A DNA stretch of 64,000 bases, from assembly GCA_009602735.1 (NCBI GenBank), contig WELA01006381.1:239231-303230 (forward strand), given 5' to 3'. Source of the DNA: Mesotaenium endlicherianum. Lineage: Eukaryota > Streptophyta > Zygnematophyceae > Zygnematales > Mesotaeniaceae. Position numbers and translations under genes: made by a program. The notes under the pieces are model-generated. The model had not been told where the DNA came from. It saw nothing but the letters and a program-made list of their open reading frames with translations, and searched no databases. Shown here piece after piece: positions 60,107-64,000 of this stretch. Every line of letters starts with the position of its first letter. Within the stretch, counting starts at the first letter, position 1.

Positions 60107-61632
60107 AGGTCAGCGTGTATTGATAAGATCAGACTTTTCACCTGTAGTAAAATTGATACGGCAGGGAGGGGCAGGACAGGAGAACCTGCAGACGCAGGCA
60201 ATGATATTCTTTGAGTGGTTAAGGGAGAAGCAGACCACCATTGACATAGAATGGATGCGTCAGAGTCACAATGAGCAGATATAATATATCACAAGAACAA
60301 AAGGAATAAGATAATTTTAGCCTAACCAGAGAAACGTTCCTGAAGTTCGAGAAAAATATAGACCTCATACAATAGCTAGATTTGCTACACCTGGGAACAG
60401 GCAAGTAGAAAGATTTAATTCGACTATACCGTATCCCATATCAAAGGTTGTGAATGCCTTCTTTATAGATTGGTCTCAGGAAAACAACTATGCTTTCCCA
60501 CCCCTACAACTCATTCCTCATGTAATGGAGCATGTTAGAAAGCACAAGGTTAGATGCATTGCTGTAATTCCTATCTATAATTTTGCTAGTTGGTGGCCCA
60601 AGCTCCACCTAGTGTCCAGAGATGGATGGCCTCCACATCCGGATTTCTGAGATAGTAGATGCTGAATATTTAGGCTATAGTACACAAGCTTTAGAACCTG
60701 AGAGTGTCAAATCAGCCTTTGTTAGCAAAGACATTTCTTTATGTGAAATACAGGCCATAAGAGTAGGAAGTCTTGTTGTTGAGCAACAAATATCATATTA
60801 CAATATCCTAAGCTCTAACAGCTGCAGAATGACAGATGTGAGGCTAGTTTCAAGAGCAGAGTAGAGAGTTCTCTCAAGACATATAGTCCATATTGGCAAC
60901 AGTTCCAACATTTTTGTGAGCACTATGATTAGAAGATTTGCGAATTGAACCTGAAGTTTGTGAATTATATAGGACTAAGTTATGCAAGTCTCAGATTTCT
61001 TGGCAGCAGTTTTGTTTAACTAGTGCTGCTATTTTCACCACTCATCATATGCTAGGTTTGCCCAGCCTCACTGATCCTTGATGCCAAAAAGTATCAGAGA
61101 GGTAGCTAGTGAGACTCAACCTATACATAATTATGAGAAGCAGCCTATAGCCTTAGAAAAGCTAGCTGAGATGCTAGAGAGATTTGTAGGAGCAGGAGCT
61201 GATAACAGGTCCTTGATTCAAGCAGCTGCTGTGCCATTTATGTACCATGGCCTTCCTCTGACCTAATAAGTATAAGGATAGAGGATATAGAGATCAAAGG
61301 ACAAAAGAGAATAGAGGTAAGTAACTTGACAATACCCAAGTCAAAGAATGACCAAAGAAGCCTGGGTAGAGTAGTATCTCTTTTTTGGGCTAGAAAAACT
61401 TGGTGCCCAGTGCAAATGTGTTGCAGGCTGATGGCACAGATAGAGGATTTTCTTGGAAAGACACCTCCGATACAGACTTTAGACAAGCAAGATCGAATGA
61501 AAAATAATGCATCCTCATCTATCGCAATAAGAAATTTTTGCAAGAGGATGTTCGAGGCGGCAGGACTATAAGTGGAGGATTTTGGCACTCATTCAATGAG
61601 AAAAAGTGCTGCAATTGCAACTGCTCACGTAG
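60107..61632 (+). pseudogene. DIRS-like RNase H and tyrosine recombinase, right part
   Basis: Frame rejoins 28692: GQRVLIRSDFSPVVKLIRQG and FFEWLREKQTTIDIEWM (RNase H). After stops come NAFFIDWSQENNYAFPPLQL and IPIYNFASWWPKLHLV, the typical DIRS segment between RNase H and recombinase. The tyrosine recombinase follows: EMLERFVGAGADNRSLIQA, IPKSKNDQRSLGRVV, WCPVQMCCRLM, and GTHSMRKSAA at 61584-61613, the H-x-x-R catalytic pair. The catalytic Tyr would lie beyond 61632, where the element V LTR begins. Many stops make it a relic. Confidence 0.78.
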
Positions 61633-62555
61633 TGCAATGAATCAGTATATTGGATAGATATATTATTAATATACGTATAATAGTTAAATAAGTTCAGCTT
61701 GCTGAGCTTTAGTTAATATTAAGTCTGTTTCATATTTGATACTTAGTTAAACGACTCAGCCGAGAGCAGCAAGCTGAAGTCCATTAGGTCAGCCTGTTGA
61801 CTTCTGTCACCTTGCTGACACATTCGTTGACAGTCACTGGCTGCCGTACTCGGCAGCAGCGAACTGCCTAGCTATGCATCTAAGTGTTGTGTGCTAGATG
61901 AGTGGCCAAATGACTCCCTTAAGGTGGATGGCGATTTGGGATGATGGGAGATGACCGTGGATTTGATTAGCCGAGGTCCTACCAACGTGGTTAACTCCCG
62001 GGTAGGCGGTGCCATCGCACTTGCCGTTGAACAGTAATCTCATTCAATGTACATATGCTAGGCAATGGTCTCAAGTTCGGCATTTGGAAACGGGGCCAAC
62101 TCTCTTGTACCGCTTACAGAGAGATATCTGAATTCAAGGCGAGAAGCCATTGATACACACAGTCTTCTAGCCTTGCTTATGTATGAGTTTACTGATTGCA
62201 TTATTGATGCTAGTTTACTTGCATTTGACTTGCGAGTATTGCTCATTGCTAGTGTGTTAAAATACCATAAAGATTACTCGCTGATATAAAGATGTTTATT
62301 AATTGTTAATCGCCTATTGGTAAGTCGATTCATTAAGTTGTATGAGTTTACTGTCTTATAGCCTTGCTTATGTATGAGTTTACTGATTGGATTCTTGATG
62401 TTAGTTTACTTGCATTTGACTTGCGAGTATTGTTCACTACTAGTGTGTTTGTCTTTTGCTGTTTAATCAGTTACAGAAATCAGCATAAAGATTACTCGCC
62501 GATATAAAGATCTTTATTCATTGTTAATCGCCTATTGGAAAGTCGATTCATTTCA
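61633..62555 (+). repeat. element V left LTR with an internal tandem duplication
   Basis: 923 bp, TGCAATGAATCAG...ATTTCA. Two diverged 191-bp units, 62169-62359 and 62360-62550, each carrying a TATAAA (62285 and 62503). The second lies about 50 bp before the LTR end. Confidence 0.85.
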
Positions 62556-62556
62556 G

Positions 62557-62570
62557 TGGTATCGGAGCAG
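62557..62570 (+). promoter_or_regulatory. element V primer binding site (initiator tRNA-Met type)
   Basis: TGGTATCGGAGCAG directly after the LTR. Confidence 0.8.
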
Positions 62571-62588
62571 TTATCATCGTATTCGTGT

Positions 62589-63480
62589 ATGGTAAGCACT
62601 AGGTCTCAAGCTAGCAACTCTTGGGAAATGGAGGGTGAGGACAATGATAACATTGTAGAAGGGCAGGACGAAAGTCGCGTCTTCGGACCTCGTACCTACT
62701 TGGAAACGCTGCATGATGCAGGAGCTAGAGAAGCTGCTGAGCAGGCAGCAGCCCTTGCTGCAAGAGCAGCCAAGCTGGCTGAAGACGAGCGGTTTGCCAA
62801 GGAGGTAGAGGAGGCAGTAAACAGGAGGGCCCCTGATGAAAGGACGGTGGAAGAGCAGATGGCAGAGAGGGCCAATCTCCAAAACCAACGTCCTACTGTG
62901 CCTACTGTCATACCTCTCATCCAAATTCGCAGACGATTGAGCGCAACAGGCATAGCTGGAGCGGCAGCAATTGAGAATGCCGAAGCTGCTACTGATTGAG
63001 CTAATGTTGCTGCTGCCGCGTTTGCTGGGCTACCACCTCAAAATGTAGATCTGGGAGCCTTATTTGAGCAGATGCGATCGCAAATGGCGAGCATGTATGA
63101 GTCCCAACAGGAGGACAAAAGGATTGTGATGGCGTTGCCGCGTGACAGAGACCAACTGGGTTCTCAAACCACTGGTGGTGGTGGCAGAGGGCCTTGTAAG
63201 CCTAAGCCAAAACCTTCCCAGGACTATGACCCTGAAGGAAACAAAAAGTATTACCTGATCAAGTTTCCCGCTGATGTTGAGCAGTAGCTGGAGGACTACC
63301 CAAAACTACAGGATTACGAATAGGCCAGGCACACTAGTGCTCTACTGAAAGGCAGTGCAACAGTTTGGTGGCTGTATTGGAAAGGAGAACGTAAGGCTCA
63401 ACAATTTGGTGACCTTACTTGGGTAGAGTTTGTGAAGGTGCATGAAGAAGGTGTATGAGAAGTTTGATGTTATCAATCAG
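62589..63480 (+). pseudogene. gag: element V gag-like protein with in-frame stops
   Basis: Starts MVSTRSQASNSWEMEG; an Ala/Glu-rich helix (EAAEQAAALAARAAKLAEDE) follows. Stops occur at 62997-62999 (TGA), 63285-63287 (TAG) and later. The same frame resumes with PPQNVDLGALFEQMRSQM, a Gly-rich linker, and a gag-domain-like LLKGSATVWWLYWKGE...LTWVEFVKV, which supports a gypsy Gag. Confidence 0.65.
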
Positions 63481-63598
63481 CAGGAGAGCTATCTATGCAA
63501 TGATCCCCTTGACATTGAAGCAGACCACTTCAGTTGCTGAGTTTGCTCAAAAGTTCCAGGAGAACATGATGAAGCAGCCAAAACTGCCAGAGCGATAT

Positions 63599-64000
63599 TG
63601 TAATGAATCAGTATATTAGTAGATATAATAATCATTTAAATATAATAGTTAATTTAGTTCAGCCTGCTGAACTTTAGTTAGTAGTCAGTCTGCTGAACTT
63701 TAGTTAATAATCAGTCTGCTGGACTTTACATAATTATCAGTTTAATGACTCGACCAAAAGCAGCAGGCTGAAGTCAACTTAAGTCAGCTTGCTGACACAT
63801 TCTTTGACAGCCAGCTGACTTCCGTGCTCGGTAGCAGCGAACTGCCTTGATATGCATCTAAGTACCACCTGCTAGATGAATGGCCAGATGACATCCCCAT
63901 GATGGATGGCTATTCGGGATGATGGGAGATGGCGGTGGATTTGGTTAACCGAGGTCCTACCAACGTGGTTAACTCCCGGGTAGGCGGTGCCATCGCACTG
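63599..64000 (+). repeat. element V right LTR, truncated by the window edge
   Basis: First 402 bp of the LTR, aligned to 61633-62035 with many substitutions and an extra CTGCTGAACTTTAGTTA-type repeat near 63660-63730. The divergence points to an old insertion. Confidence 0.85.

Larger units (their letters stand above)
61633..64000 (+). mobile_element. element V: LTR retrotransposon lacking pol, right end off the window
   Basis: Left LTR 61633-62555 and start of the right LTR at 63599 (TGTAATGAATCAG). Only about 1 kb lies between them: primer site, a gag-like frame and no pol domain. It could be a deleted or a naturally non-autonomous copy. It interrupts the DIRS recombinase; the 5 bases before it are CGTAG, so CGTAG is expected after the right LTR beyond the window. 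Confidence 0.85.

Overview
The window looks like nuclear DNA of a streptophyte (charophyte-type) green alga. Evidence: intron-rich host genes with plant-type products (the plant-specific acidic ribosomal protein P3 with a telo-box upstream, an EMC10 subunit, a plastid-type saccharopine-dehydrogenase-like oxidoreductase), Ty3/gypsy chromoviruses primed by initiator-tRNA-Met-like sites, a DIRS-type tyrosine-recombinase retroelement, and a gypsy element carrying a C5-cytosine DNA methyltransferase, a combination I recall being described from charophytes and dinoflagellates. The species cannot be fixed from the sequence.

Left flank (1-8.5 kb) is the only clear host-gene region. EMC10 (minus, eight exons, stop just beyond base 1) and RPP3 (plus, three exons) are divergent over about 540 bp. 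The oxidoreductase (minus, twelve exons, 446 codons) is convergent with RPP3. I assigned every exon by matching splice phases.

From about 9.5 kb to the end the window is one nested stack of mobile elements. The outermost layer is a decayed DIRS-like element whose pieces lie at 9463-11040, 28006-28692 and 60107-61632 and rejoin in frame. Element I, a Ty3/gypsy element with gag, DNA methyltransferase, reverse transcriptase/RNase H, integrase and a C-terminal PHD finger, sits in the DIRS reverse-transcriptase domain (11041-28005). A 31.4-kb DNA transposon (28693-60098; 16-bp terminal inverted repeat, perfect 8-bp target duplication TATTTTAC) sits in the DIRS RNase H domain. Inside that transposon are a solo LTR (31856-32358), chromovirus II (33414-39870, minus), a broken transposase-like gene (41.4-42.8 and 55.4-56.4 kb), chromovirus IV (42766-55416, minus) which contains chromovirus III (43234-49725, plus) which contains a second solo LTR (47481-47976), a zinc-ribbon pseudogene (57.6-56.7 kb), and a tandem miniature LTR element (59165-59990). 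Element V, a pol-less LTR element, interrupts the DIRS recombinase and runs off the right edge.

Assembly warning: the five single-base N positions (17752, 45667, 46995, 47151, 52990) are each flanked by a direct duplication. At 17752 this is a 4,921-bp near-identical copy (12831-17751 = 17753-22673). These look like unmerged contig overlaps, so element I is probably about 12 kb, not 17 kb. Almost every transposon reading frame has stops or frameshifts, so the elements look like relics, apart from the integrase/chromodomain half of element III and the gag of element I.
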